Part shown: piece after piece, positions 44,810-54,566 of the stretch
How positions within the stretch are numbered: the first letter of the stretch is position 1
How the letters are laid out: the number at the start of each line of letters is the position of its first letter
Source: an uncultured Marvinbryantia sp.
Lineage (GTDB): Bacteria; Bacillota; Clostridia; Lachnospirales; Lachnospiraceae
NCBI GenBank assembly: GCA_934408725.1
Contig: CAKRVB010000002.1
Location: 62,001-126,000 of the forward strand
DNA length: 64,000 bases
Direction: 5' to 3'
Notes under the pieces: model-generated
Database searches by the model: none
What the model saw: only the letters and a program-made list of their open reading frames with translations
Told to the model about the DNA's origin: nothing
Position numbers and translations under genes: made by a program

Positions 44810-47371
44810 TTATTTCTCCTTCTTTCCAAGGAATAAAATTGCCAATAATGCCGTAAATACAACAATTCCAGGCACAATTACCCAGTTTTTCCCTGTGCTT
44901 TTTTCTGCCTCTTCTTCGCTTTTTTTGTCTGTCATATCCATCGCATCAGACTCCTCCTTTTCCTCTTTTTCTTCTGAAACAGATTCTTTTTTCTGTATTG
45001 TAATATCACTCTCTTTCTTTCGTTCAGGTACCTGCCCGGACTCTCCGATCCAGAATGGTATTTCTCCGGTATCTTTCTGATTTCCAGCTTTATCTACTGC
45101 CACAACCCGGAGAGTCTGCCAGTCCTGCGCTTTCTTTAATATGATTTCCTGCTCTTCCTGTGTATTTTCCCTTATCTTTTTCCCGTTCAGCCACACCGTC
45201 ACTTCCTGCAATGCCAGATTGTCTCTGCACTCCAATACAGCCTTTCTCCCTGACATTTGATAAATACCCTCTGCTTCCACTCCTGTAAGTAAAATAAATG
45301 GAGCACTTTTATCTACCGCAAATTCTATTTTCTGTTTTCCCATGCGATTATCCCCGGTATTCCAGGCCCGATCCTCGCTGGCACAGATCAGGTAATATCG
45401 TCCTTCTTCCTGAAAACAGGAATCTGATATTGTATAGCAATACTTTTTCCAGGTTCCGTCATTTCCCTCCTTCTTTACGGTATAATCCACTCCCCGTTTC
45501 AGCTGTCTGGTTTCTCCTTCATGTCCAAGCAGAATTCCAGATTCCGTCAGATAGTCTACATTTACCTCATAAATTTTAAGGCTGGCCGGACTGGCTACAT
45601 AGAACTGCTCCGTCTGTTCTCTGGTCACATCATCTATATAATACACAGAGCCAAATCTGTTCACCGAAAAACGTATTTCCCTGCTGCTGTGATTTCCGGC
45701 CAGATCTTCTGCCTCTGCCTTTAATGTATAGACATCATCCCATTCCCGTTTTTCTGGAAGATTTTCCATCTGCAAGGCCAGTTCTTCCAGACTTTCTCTG
45801 TCTGTCTTGTTCCACACGACTCTCCGCTCTCCATTTTGGAATCCGGTCAGAGTCAGCTTCAGGCTGTCTTTCTTCAAATTCCTATCTTTCATCACACAGA
45901 CGGGCGTCACTTTTCCATTATTCGCACTGCCGGCTGTGATCTGTTCAAACTGCAGCTCTGGTGCCATCCGATCCATCACAATTTCTCCACTGCACTGATA
46001 TCGAACATTTCCTACCATATCCTCCAGCCGGATCCATACCCGGCAGCTCCCTTCCCGGTTCAGGAATAGCTGTGTTCCCTTCTTCCAGTTGCTCCGGCTC
46101 AGGTAAAGAGCTTCCCCGCTGATGGTCTTTTCCTCTTCAAAAGCTGCATATAGTTCCACACTTTTCACACCGCTTCCATACTCAGTCAGATCAGAAACTG
46201 CTATCTGCGAATCTCTGTTCAAATATTGTATCCCTTCTGCCGATTCTCGCTTTCCATTAAGCAGCAGCCCTGCCTGCGGTGCTTCTCTGTCTGTCCGCCA
46301 GGAAAAACTACGTATCTGGGATTGTGCGATGATTTCACCATTTTTATTCTTTCGTGCCAGGACAAACTCTGTGCTTCCGTCTTCCTGAATATTAGAAACT
46401 ATCTTGCCATCTGTAAATCCACTGTTTTTTTCTGGAAAGACCTGTAACTGTGCTCCAGACTTCACCCATAAAGTCCCTGCGGGATCAACCCACATATCTG
46501 ATGGATCGGTACATCGTATTGTATAATCCAGAGTTCCGGTCACCGGAGCCTCTGAAAGAATTACATCTCCGCCTTCCACATTCTCTGTTTCTTCTATATA
46601 GAATGTATAATTGCCGGTTGGATTGCCTGTTATACTTCCATCCGAATTCTTTTTCACCGTAACCGCATGCCGATAATGAATCGGTTTTCCCTTTTCATAC
46701 ATGGGACTTTCTTTACACAGTATGCTTTCATCTATTTCCAGTTCCGGATAACAAAATTCCTCCGGCACGCCTCCATCAGGGCAGTCCTGCTCCAGAAATC
46801 CGGTGACCTGTATCATCTCTTCCTCTTCAAAGATCAGATTATCCATCGCAGCATCCGAATAATAACTTTTTCTGGCATTACTAATGTGTATGGTAAGCGG
46901 TTTTGGCAAAATCTGTACTTCTAATACTTCCTGTGACGGTTCCTGAACTACCTCATATTGTTCACTGCCTGCTCCGGTCAATGTTGCGATCACTTCTACT
47001 GGCCAGATTCCTGCATCCGCTTTCTGTGCTTTTCCCTCTATGGCAATCTGCATTCCTTCCTCAAGACCAGTCACCTGCGCTTCCACTGCAACCTGATCTG
47101 TCCCATCGTAGTATCGTTTTGGATCTGTTATTCGCACATTTGTCAGGATGATCTGATGTCTTTCTGTTTCCGTCTCAGTCTCCGTTTCCTGATCTGTAGT
47201 ACTTTCGTCTTCCCATTCGCTTTTCTCTTCTTCTGATTCGATTTCTGTCATCCATTCCGATTCGCTCCATATCTGGCCTCCCCAGTCTGTCTGTGTTGCC
47301 CCAACCTGATCCACTGCCAGTACCAGCGATGCCCACATGCCAAATACCAAAACGGCTTCTATTTTCCTCAT
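44810..47371 (-). CDS. large cell-surface protein with Ig-like beta modules and C-terminal membrane anchor
   Basis: The protein has 853 residues from the start at 47371 (GAGGAGG site); the upstream ATG 47386 lacks one. A signal peptide ends near VGATQ (about 25). An E/T-rich patch follows (about 50-70). The middle consists of several beta-sandwich-like modules with repeated DxxGN endings (VEDLAGNHSSREI-like, AVDKAGNQKDTGEIPF, LEDMVGNVRY), typical of Ig-like/Big domains. The C-terminus has a charged stretch and one helix (VIVPGIVVFTALLAILFLG) followed by KKEK; there is no clear LPxTG. A structural or ligand-binding envelope role is inferred. Confidence 0.75.
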   Translation of the reverse strand: MRKIEAVLVFGMWASLVLAVDQVGATQTDWGGQIWSESEWMTEIESEEEKSEWEDESTTDQETETETETERHQIILTNVRITDPKRYYDGTDQVAVEAQVTGLEEGMQIAIEGKAQKADAGIWPVEVIATLTGAGSEQYEVVQEPSQEVLEVQILPKPLTIHISNARKSYYSDAAMDNLIFEEEEMIQVTGFLEQDCPDGGVPEEFCYPELEIDESILCKESPMYEKGKPIHYRHAVTVKKNSDGSITGNPTGNYTFYIEETENVEGGDVILSEAPVTGTLDYTIRCTDPSDMWVDPAGTLWVKSGAQLQVFPEKNSGFTDGKIVSNIQEDGSTEFVLARKNKNGEIIAQSQIRSFSWRTDREAPQAGLLLNGKRESAEGIQYLNRDSQIAVSDLTEYGSGVKSVELYAAFEEEKTISGEALYLSRSNWKKGTQLFLNREGSCRVWIRLEDMVGNVRYQCSGEIVMDRMAPELQFEQITAGSANNGKVTPVCVMKDRNLKKDSLKLTLTGFQNGERRVVWNKTDRESLEELALQMENLPEKREWDDVYTLKAEAEDLAGNHSSREIRFSVNRFGSVYYIDDVTREQTEQFYVASPASLKIYEVNVDYLTESGILLGHEGETRQLKRGVDYTVKKEGNDGTWKKYCYTISDSCFQEEGRYYLICASEDRAWNTGDNRMGKQKIEFAVDKSAPFILLTGVEAEGIYQMSGRKAVLECRDNLALQEVTVWLNGKKIRENTQEEQEIILKKAQDWQTLRVVAVDKAGNQKDTGEIPFWIGESGQVPERKKESDITIQKKESVSEEKEEKEESDAMDMTDKKSEEEAEKSTGKNWVIVPGIVVFTALLAILFLGKKEK

Positions 47372-47408
47372 ACTTATCCTCCTCATTTCAAGTTTCTGTT
47401 ACCTTGTA

Positions 47409-48959
47409 TCACATCTGATATACCCGCTTTATCATTTGTTGAATCTCACTGATATCCTGATCCAGTTCTTTTCCCAGTTCCTGCATACGCTTATGGCTGT
47501 TCTGGATCTGGCTTCGTTCTTTTTCTGCCTGTAGCAGTTTCTCTTCTAATTGTGCACTCTGTATGCCACATTCTCTCAATTCCACCATATAATGTTTCCA
47601 GGAAGATAGCATCTCCGACCAAAACATCAGCCTTGTCATCGTAATCTGGCCTTCACCGCAGGTAAGAAGCTGTTCGCAATCCTCCCAATAGTCTGAAAAT
47701 AACTGTTGTCCTTCTCCTGTTTCATCGTATTTTTTCCATTTCTCCCAGTATTCTCCCATCTTTTTATACAACTGGCTTTTTCTCCATAGTTCTGAGTCTG
47801 TTCCAGGCTCTTCCGGCAGCTGCGTTACTTCAGTGAACCATCTGGAAGCATATCGTTTTCCCTCCAGTCCGTTATAAAAATACCAGTAGGTAATTCCACT
47901 TTCATAAGCCACCTCCTGCCAGTCTGCCAGGCTTTGCATTAAGCACTCTCTGCAGTTCGTTTTCCTGCCATCTGGTATCTGTTTCCACAATTTTCGATAA
48001 TACAGGTCTTCCTGTTCATCCATCTCCATATCCTGCTGAAACTGTTCCAGAAGTTTCAGATACCCTTCTTTTCGCTCCGGATATTTCATTACCAGCTGAA
48101 CCAAAGCTTGTTGCTGTTCTTCTTCACTTAACAGCCCGGCTGCCTCCAGCTCACTGTGATACTCCTGTTCTTTGCTATTCCACTGTAATGCACGGACTTC
48201 TTTTATCCCCATTCCGGTTAGCAGACTTCCTGTCAGAAAAAGCATGACTGCATAAAACCAACTTTGCAGACTCATTTTTTTCAATTCCTTTCCGGCTTTT
48301 TTGATGGAGATCCTCTTCTTTCCTTTGTCCATCAGCTTTAGTGCCAGCTGTCTTAATTTTCTGCTTCCACAGGCCTCCGCCAGCAATTGCATCAGTCTTC
48401 CGTAGCTATAGCCATCCCGTTCTTCCGGCTTCATCTTGGGCAGCTCGCTCTCCCCTCTTGTATACTCTTTTGTTCCGGTATATTTTCCGGCACTGCCTTG
48501 CCGAATCAAAGATCCCATATCCACCAGCACGATTTGCTCTCTTTGCAGCATCAGATTATCTGGCTTCAGATCCCCATAGGCAATCGGTGGGTTCTGACGA
48601 TGAAGATACTCCAGTATCTCTCCGATCTGCCTGCACCAGCATATCGCCATTTTTGGTATTATTTTCCCGCCATGTTCCATGTACTCCTGCAGATTGATAC
48701 CCTCTATATATTCTGACACAATCATCACGGTATCTTCTGTCTCCAGAATATCCACCACCTCTGGAAGCCCGGGGCAATGCAAAGTCTTCCATACTTCCAC
48801 GCTTTCTCTGGAAAAACAGACTCCTTCTTTTTTCACTTCTTTTATTGCATAAAAACGAAATAACGTCTCCTGAAAGGCCAGATATACACTGCCTTCCTGT
48901 CCTCTTCCCAGTAAACGCAGAATCTTGTATCTGTCGTCAATCCAGGTTCCTGGTTCCAG
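47409..48959 (-). CDS. membrane Ser/Thr protein kinase-like protein, start codon unusual
   Basis: The frame is open from the TAA at 48978-48980. The first ordinary start (GTG 48836) lies after the kinase N-lobe, which is clearly coded upstream: ILRLLGRGQEGSVYLA (Gly loop) and AIKEV (ATP lysine, about 40). CTG at 48959 sits 6 nt after GGAAGGGGGG and is the best start; ATT 48963-48965 is the alternative. The C-lobe has AYGDLKPDNLML (Asp about 130, in place of HRD) and VLVDMGSL (Asp about 147, DFG position). One helix (about 234-250) leads to an extracellular, helical, TPR-like region of about 260 residues. About 516 residues in all. It heads the surface operon. Confidence 0.72.
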   Translation of the reverse strand: MEPGTWIDDRYKILRLLGRGQEGSVYLAFQETLFRFYAIKEVKKEGVCFSRESVEVWKTLHCPGLPEVVDILETEDTVMIVSEYIEGINLQEYMEHGGKIIPKMAICWCRQIGEILEYLHRQNPPIAYGDLKPDNLMLQREQIVLVDMGSLIRQGSAGKYTGTKEYTRGESELPKMKPEERDGYSYGRLMQLLAEACGSRKLRQLALKLMDKGKKRISIKKAGKELKKMSLQSWFYAVMLFLTGSLLTGMGIKEVRALQWNSKEQEYHSELEAAGLLSEEEQQQALVQLVMKYPERKEGYLKLLEQFQQDMEMDEQEDLYYRKLWKQIPDGRKTNCRECLMQSLADWQEVAYESGITYWYFYNGLEGKRYASRWFTEVTQLPEEPGTDSELWRKSQLYKKMGEYWEKWKKYDETGEGQQLFSDYWEDCEQLLTCGEGQITMTRLMFWSEMLSSWKHYMVELRECGIQSAQLEEKLLQAEKERSQIQNSHKRMQELGKELDQDISEIQQMIKRVYQM

Positions 48960-48981
48960 ACCAATCCCCCCTTCCGGTTAT

Positions 48982-49065
48982 TTACTTGTCGTATATGTGT
49001 CCAGAAACTCCTGAGTCCCCGCCTCTTCCATAAGCAGCAACCACTCTGAACGACATTTTCTTCAT
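48982..49065 (-). CDS. possible 27-residue leader peptide before the kinase
   Basis: A 27-codon frame (MKKMSFRVVAAYGRGGDSG...) ends 22 nt before the kinase's candidate CTG start. It lies within the predicted leader (transcription start about 49114). Its ribosome site is weak. It could be a regulatory leader or chance. Confidence 0.25.
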   Translation of the reverse strand: MKKMSFRVVAAYGRGGDSGVSGHIYDK

Positions 49066-49120
49066 AGATGGAATCAATTGGCGAACGCCATGATATGATT
49101 CACAGATTTGAATTGAGTTT

Positions 49121-49163
49121 ATTGTAATACAGGATGCAACATTTGTCCATTGTAAATGTTGCA
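49121..49163 (-). promoter_or_regulatory. promoter of the kinase-led operon with overlapping palindrome
   Basis: On the minus strand TGGACA (49144-49149) and TACAAT (49121-49126) are 17 nt apart. A 10-bp palindrome, TGCAACATTT (49135-49144) and its complement (49154-49163), surrounds the -35 box with a 9-nt centre. A repressor or activator bound there would act directly on polymerase. Confidence 0.6.
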
Positions 49164-49204
49164 CAATTATTATTTTTGTATCAAATTGCTTTATTTTTTT
49201 CATA

Positions 49205-49238
49205 AAAATCCCCGTGTCATACAACACGGGGAACAGTT
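49205..49238 (-). terminator. argS terminator
   Basis: On the minus strand CCCCGTGT pairs with ACACGGGG around a short loop, followed by ATTTTTATG and more A+T. It lies right after the argS stop. Confidence 0.75.
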
Positions 49239-49239
49239 T

Positions 49240-51006
49240 TTACATTCTCTCCGGTGCATCAAATCCCAGCACGCCGATGCAGCTTTCCAGCACATCGCGG
49301 GTCAGTACCAGTAATTTGATCCAGGATGCTTTCTGCTGTGCATCCTCTTCGGATAGGATCTTGGTCTCATGATAAAATCTGTTGAATGCATTGGACAGAT
49401 CATAAATATAAGAACAGATCTTATGTGGTGCCATTTCTTCAAATGCGCCTTCCATCACACTGTTGAACTTGCTCAGTTCCAGCATCAGTGCCTTTTCGCT
49501 GACATTAGCTGCCACACCAATCTGACCTGCCAGAATATCTTCGCCTGATGCCTGATATTTGTTCAGGATTGACTTGATACGTACGATGGTATACAAAATA
49601 TAAGGTCCGGTATTTCCCTCAAAAGAGGTAAAACGATCAATATCAAATACATAATCCTTGGAAGCCTGGTTGGACAGATCACCATACTTGATAGCTGCCA
49701 GTCCCACAATTCTCGCCGTTTCCTTTGCCTCTTCCGGATCAATCTCATGGTTATCCATGATCTTCTGATACATTTCATCATTGATCTCTTTGATCAGATT
49801 CTCCAGACGCATTACTCCACCGTCACGGGTCTTGAACGGCTTACCGTCCTTTCCGTTCATGGTGCCAAATCCCAGCCAGGACAACTTCGTATCATCACTT
49901 ACCAGACCTGTCTTTCTGGCACAGCGGAATACCTGAATAAAATGCATCTCCTGACGCTTGTCAGTGACATACTGAATCTGATCTGGATGGTACAGCTTCA
50001 TACGTTCTACGATCGTAGCCAGGTCTGTGGTAGCATACAGGGATGCTCCATCTGACTTCACAATAATACAAGGTGGAATCTCCTTGGTGTCTGTATCTTC
50101 CTTGACATCTACGACATAGGCTCCCTGATCCTCATGGGCAAATCCGTCATCTTTCATCTTCTGAACCATGTCTGGGATATAAGGCTGTGCATCCGATTCT
50201 CCCTTCCACAGATCAAAAGATACATCCAGCTTACCATAGTTCTTCTTCAGGTCTGTTACAGAAACCTTCATAATGTGATCCCAAAGGGCACGATATCCAG
50301 GATTTCCAATCTGCAGCTGGCGTGTTGCTTCCAGTGCCTCTTCCTTATAACTTTCATCCTCTTTGGACTTCTTGCTGGCGGTCGGATAGATCTCTTCCAG
50401 ATCACTGATGGTAAATGGCGCTTCTTCCGGATATTTTCCTGTATAATCATCCTGGAAATAGACCAGATCCGGCTGACGCTTCTGTAATTCCGTAATGATC
50501 AGTCCCATCTGCAGACCCCAGTCTCCCAGGTGCACATCCCCGATGACTTTATGTCCCATGAAACGTCCCATTCTCTTTAAGCTTTCACCAATGATTGCAG
50601 AACGTAAATGTCCTACATGAAGCGGCTTAGCCACATTGGCTCCTCCGTAGTCGATCACGATGGTCTTAGGTTCTTTTGCCTTTTCCACAGACAGGTCTTC
50701 ATCCGCCTGCATCTTACGCAGATAATCTGCCAGATATGCACCTGACAGTTTCATATTGATAAATCCCGGATTCACGGCTGTGACTTCCTCAAACATATTG
50801 CTTTCTGCCAGGTTCGCTACAACATCATTGGCAATCATAATCGGTGCTTTTTTATACTGCTTCGCAGCAGCCATGGCTCCGTTGCACTGGTACTCACACA
50901 GGTCCGGGCGATTGGACAGGGACACTCTTGCAAGGGATGCATCATATCCGGCTTTTTCAAATGCCGGAACCAGCTCCTGGGCAATCAGATCTAACAGTTT
51001 TTTCAT
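49240..51006 (-). CDS. argS: arginyl-tRNA synthetase
   Basis: The protein has 588 residues. The HIGH motif is in GANVAKPLHVGHLRSAIIGE (about 118-138). The KMSK-equivalent region is near GKPFKTRDGGVMRLENLI. The C-terminal DALR anticodon domain (about 465-588) holds GPYILYTIVRIKSIL and NAFNRFYHETKIL. It charges tRNA-Arg with arginine. It has its own promoter (51054-51082) and terminator (49205). No T-box is visible in its short leader. Confidence 0.96.
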   Translation of the reverse strand: MKKLLDLIAQELVPAFEKAGYDASLARVSLSNRPDLCEYQCNGAMAAAKQYKKAPIMIANDVVANLAESNMFEEVTAVNPGFINMKLSGAYLADYLRKMQADEDLSVEKAKEPKTIVIDYGGANVAKPLHVGHLRSAIIGESLKRMGRFMGHKVIGDVHLGDWGLQMGLIITELQKRQPDLVYFQDDYTGKYPEEAPFTISDLEEIYPTASKKSKEDESYKEEALEATRQLQIGNPGYRALWDHIMKVSVTDLKKNYGKLDVSFDLWKGESDAQPYIPDMVQKMKDDGFAHEDQGAYVVDVKEDTDTKEIPPCIIVKSDGASLYATTDLATIVERMKLYHPDQIQYVTDKRQEMHFIQVFRCARKTGLVSDDTKLSWLGFGTMNGKDGKPFKTRDGGVMRLENLIKEINDEMYQKIMDNHEIDPEEAKETARIVGLAAIKYGDLSNQASKDYVFDIDRFTSFEGNTGPYILYTIVRIKSILNKYQASGEDILAGQIGVAANVSEKALMLELSKFNSVMEGAFEEMAPHKICSYIYDLSNAFNRFYHETKILSEEDAQQKASWIKLLVLTRDVLESCIGVLGFDAPERM

Positions 51007-51053
51007 CTCAACTTCCTCGTTTCTTACTTCTCAATTTACACGTATTCTTATTG

Positions 51054-51082
51054 ATTATACTGGTAAACGTGCGGATTTTCAA
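51054..51082 (-). promoter_or_regulatory. promoter of argS
   Basis: On the minus strand TTGAAA (51077-51082) and TATAAT (51054-51059) are 17 nt apart. The -35 directly follows an 8-bp hairpin (TAGCCGTT/AACGGCTA, 51081-51105) that ends the arabinofuranosidase gene. Confidence 0.7.
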
Positions 51083-51103
51083 TAGCCGTTTTTTTGTTAA
51101 CGG

Positions 51104-52941
<1,838 letters not shown>

Positions 52942-53115
52942 TTACTCTTTCACTGCACCTGCAGTCATTCCACCTATAATTTTATTTGTCAGAAAAACAT
53001 ATACAATGATAGTTGGTAAAATAGATATCATCATTGCCGCAAATGCATATCCATAATTTGCTTCAAATGCTGATAAAAACGATTTAATTGCTACCGTAAT
53101 GGTCTGAGATTTTGC
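52942..53115 (-). pseudogene. C-terminal remnant of a sugar ABC transporter permease (MalG/AraQ type)
   Basis: On the minus strand about 57 codons survive up to the stop at 52942-52944. They include TVAIKSFLSAFEANYGYAFA, a hydrophobic helix, and the family tail IIGGMTAGAVKE, which closes many carbohydrate permeases. Everything before is missing: the frame meets TGA and runs into transposase sequence. The rest of the permease gene was therefore lost or displaced. Confidence 0.8.
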
Positions 53116-53568
53116 ACTTTGACTTCAACAGCATCTGCCAGAGCTGAGAAACATCAACGATACTTCCTGGATACTCCTCATAATACAGTGGTTCAGAATT
53201 ATTGTGATCATAGGCAATCGAGTAGTTCAAGACAAGTTTTCCGTTTTCATCCTTCGGATGTCCGATCTCAACACACTCAAGATCACCTGCCTGACAGTTC
53301 TTGTTGGTCGAATCATAAGTGGTATAGATTTTTTCGCGATGATCTCATCCAGATGATACTCTGCAATGATCTTACGAATCACAATAAATACTCCGATTCT
53401 GAGGCAAGCACTCCGGTCAGCTGTTTTGCAGGTCTCTGGGAGTTCCGTCTCCGGAAAGATATTCTTTGGTATGGTATAATGCTTATCCGAATTGTATTTG
53501 CGGTCGTAAGCGTAATAAATATAGGTTATTCCACGCCAACGTAAAAATCTTGACGCTGCCCCATTCCG
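53102..53568 (-). pseudogene. broken IS1634/IS4-type transposase remnant
   Basis: On the minus strand two frames carry recognisable pieces. The first reads RWRGITYIYYAYDRKYNSDK and HYTIPKNIFPE, like the N-terminus of IS1634-type transposases. After a frame change and an internal loss it continues YDSTNKNCQAGDLECVEIGH, KDENGKLVLNYSIAYDHNN and EPLYYEEYPGSIVDVSQL, the core DDE-domain start. No terminal inverted repeats or target duplications were found. It stops at the permease remnant, so an element insertion followed by deletion is likely. Confidence 0.75.
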
Positions 53569-53583
53569 TATTTATAATAAATT

Positions 53584-53628
53584 GTAACTGTTCAGTACCT
53601 CGCAAGACAGTGAGTTCTGAATAGTTAC
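53584..53628. repeat. imperfect palindrome, family A copy 3
   Basis: GTAACTGTTCAGTACC opens and GAGTTCTGAATAGTTAC closes the element, a mismatched inverted repeat. It lies between the transposase remnant and the small Cys-rich gene and is most like the copy at 9969. Confidence 0.65.
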
Positions 53629-53682
53629 AATAAATTTGACACTTGCAGAAAACAAAATAAACACAAGGAAGTAAAAGTTTTT

Positions 53683-53856
53683 ATGGAATATACGAAAGTT
53701 TTTGATTACCGTTGTCCAACAGATGCTTCAAAAGTAAAGCACACCGTCACCTTCACGAAGGGCAGCTGCAGCCGATATCCGGAAGATATCATGACTAGTT
53801 TTGTCTGCAGCCGCAATTCTGCCTGCAGCAAATGCGCAGAAAACTACCGTGACTAG
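53683..53856 (+). CDS. small Cys-rich protein of unknown function
   Basis: A 57-residue frame has five cysteines (positions 11, 29, 42, 48, 51), the last two as CSKC, a possible metal knuckle. It opens MEYTKVFDYRCPTDASKVKH. The ribosome site (AAGGAA) is about 10-13 nt upstream, farther than usual. No family is recognised. The composition is charged and soluble. It lies 35 bases before the lysozyme-like gene in the same direction. Confidence 0.5.
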   Translation: MEYTKVFDYRCPTDASKVKHTVTFTKGSCSRYPEDIMTSFVCSRNSACSKCAENYRD

Positions 53857-53891
53857 ACCCTATTATTACTGATAAAATAAAAGGATACAAT

Positions 53892-54563
53892 ATGCCCGAA
53901 CAAAAGAAAAAAGCTGCAGGCGTCTCTGTCAAACGGCCTGCTGTTTCCCACAGAAAACATTCCCGGCTTTCCCGTGTTCAGGAAGTCAGACGCCTGAAAC
54001 TACTGATTGCAGCCATCACTGCCATAGTCCTGATCGTCGGTGGTCTTCTGATACACCGTCTTCTCTTTCCAATCAGCAAAGGTTCTCTGACTGGCGTCAG
54101 CGAGGAGGTTCTTCAGTACCAGTCTTCCGTAGAAAAAGCCTGCAAAGATGCTGGTATATCTCAATTTTCCACCGTTATGCTGGCTATGATGCAGCAGGAA
54201 AGCTCAGGTCTGGGTACCGACGTATTACAGTGTTCTGAGTGCCCTTTTAATACAAACTATGACAATACGCCGAATGCCATTACTGATCCTTATTATTCCA
54301 TTCAGGTAGGTGCCGAATATTTTGCTTATTGCCTGAAAGAAGCCGGATGCAGAAGCATAAAAAATACAGAGCGGTTAAAAATCGCTCTGCAAGATTATAA
54401 CTTCGGCAACAGCTATGCCACCTGGGTTCTGGAAAATTACGGTACCTATACTGTGGAAAATGCTACTGAATTTTCCCTGATGATGCAGAACACCCTGGGC
54501 TGGAGCAGCTATGGTGATCCAGAATATGTGGAGCATGTACTGCGGTATTATATCGCATCCTAA
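53892..54563 (+). CDS. membrane-anchored lysozyme-like muramidase (CwlT-type)
   Basis: The protein has 223 residues. A basic N-terminus is followed by one membrane helix (about 34-55), so the enzyme part is outside. Residues 70-220 match the lysozyme-like domain of CwlT/conjugative hydrolases: catalytic Glu in AMMQQESSGLGTDVLQCSE (about 98), PYYSIQVGAEYFAYCL, IALQDYNFGNSYATWV and a C-terminal HVLRYY. It cuts peptidoglycan glycan strands. No conjugation genes are nearby, so a housekeeping wall role is likely. It converges with the K+ channel gene with only 3 bases between the stops. Confidence 0.82.
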   Translation: MPEQKKKAAGVSVKRPAVSHRKHSRLSRVQEVRRLKLLIAAITAIVLIVGGLLIHRLLFPISKGSLTGVSEEVLQYQSSVEKACKDAGISQFSTVMLAMMQQESSGLGTDVLQCSECPFNTNYDNTPNAITDPYYSIQVGAEYFAYCLKEAGCRSIKNTERLKIALQDYNFGNSYATWVLENYGTYTVENATEFSLMMQNTLGWSSYGDPEYVEHVLRYYIAS

Positions 54564-54566
54564 TCC

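Noticed and set aside
53102..53628. A complete insertion sequence
   Set aside because: The transposase is frameshifted and shortened, and no terminal inverted repeats or target-site duplication could be found.
53892..54563. Evidence of an integrative conjugative element, since CwlT-like enzymes occur there
   Set aside because: No relaxase, coupling protein, integrase or type IV secretion genes are nearby.
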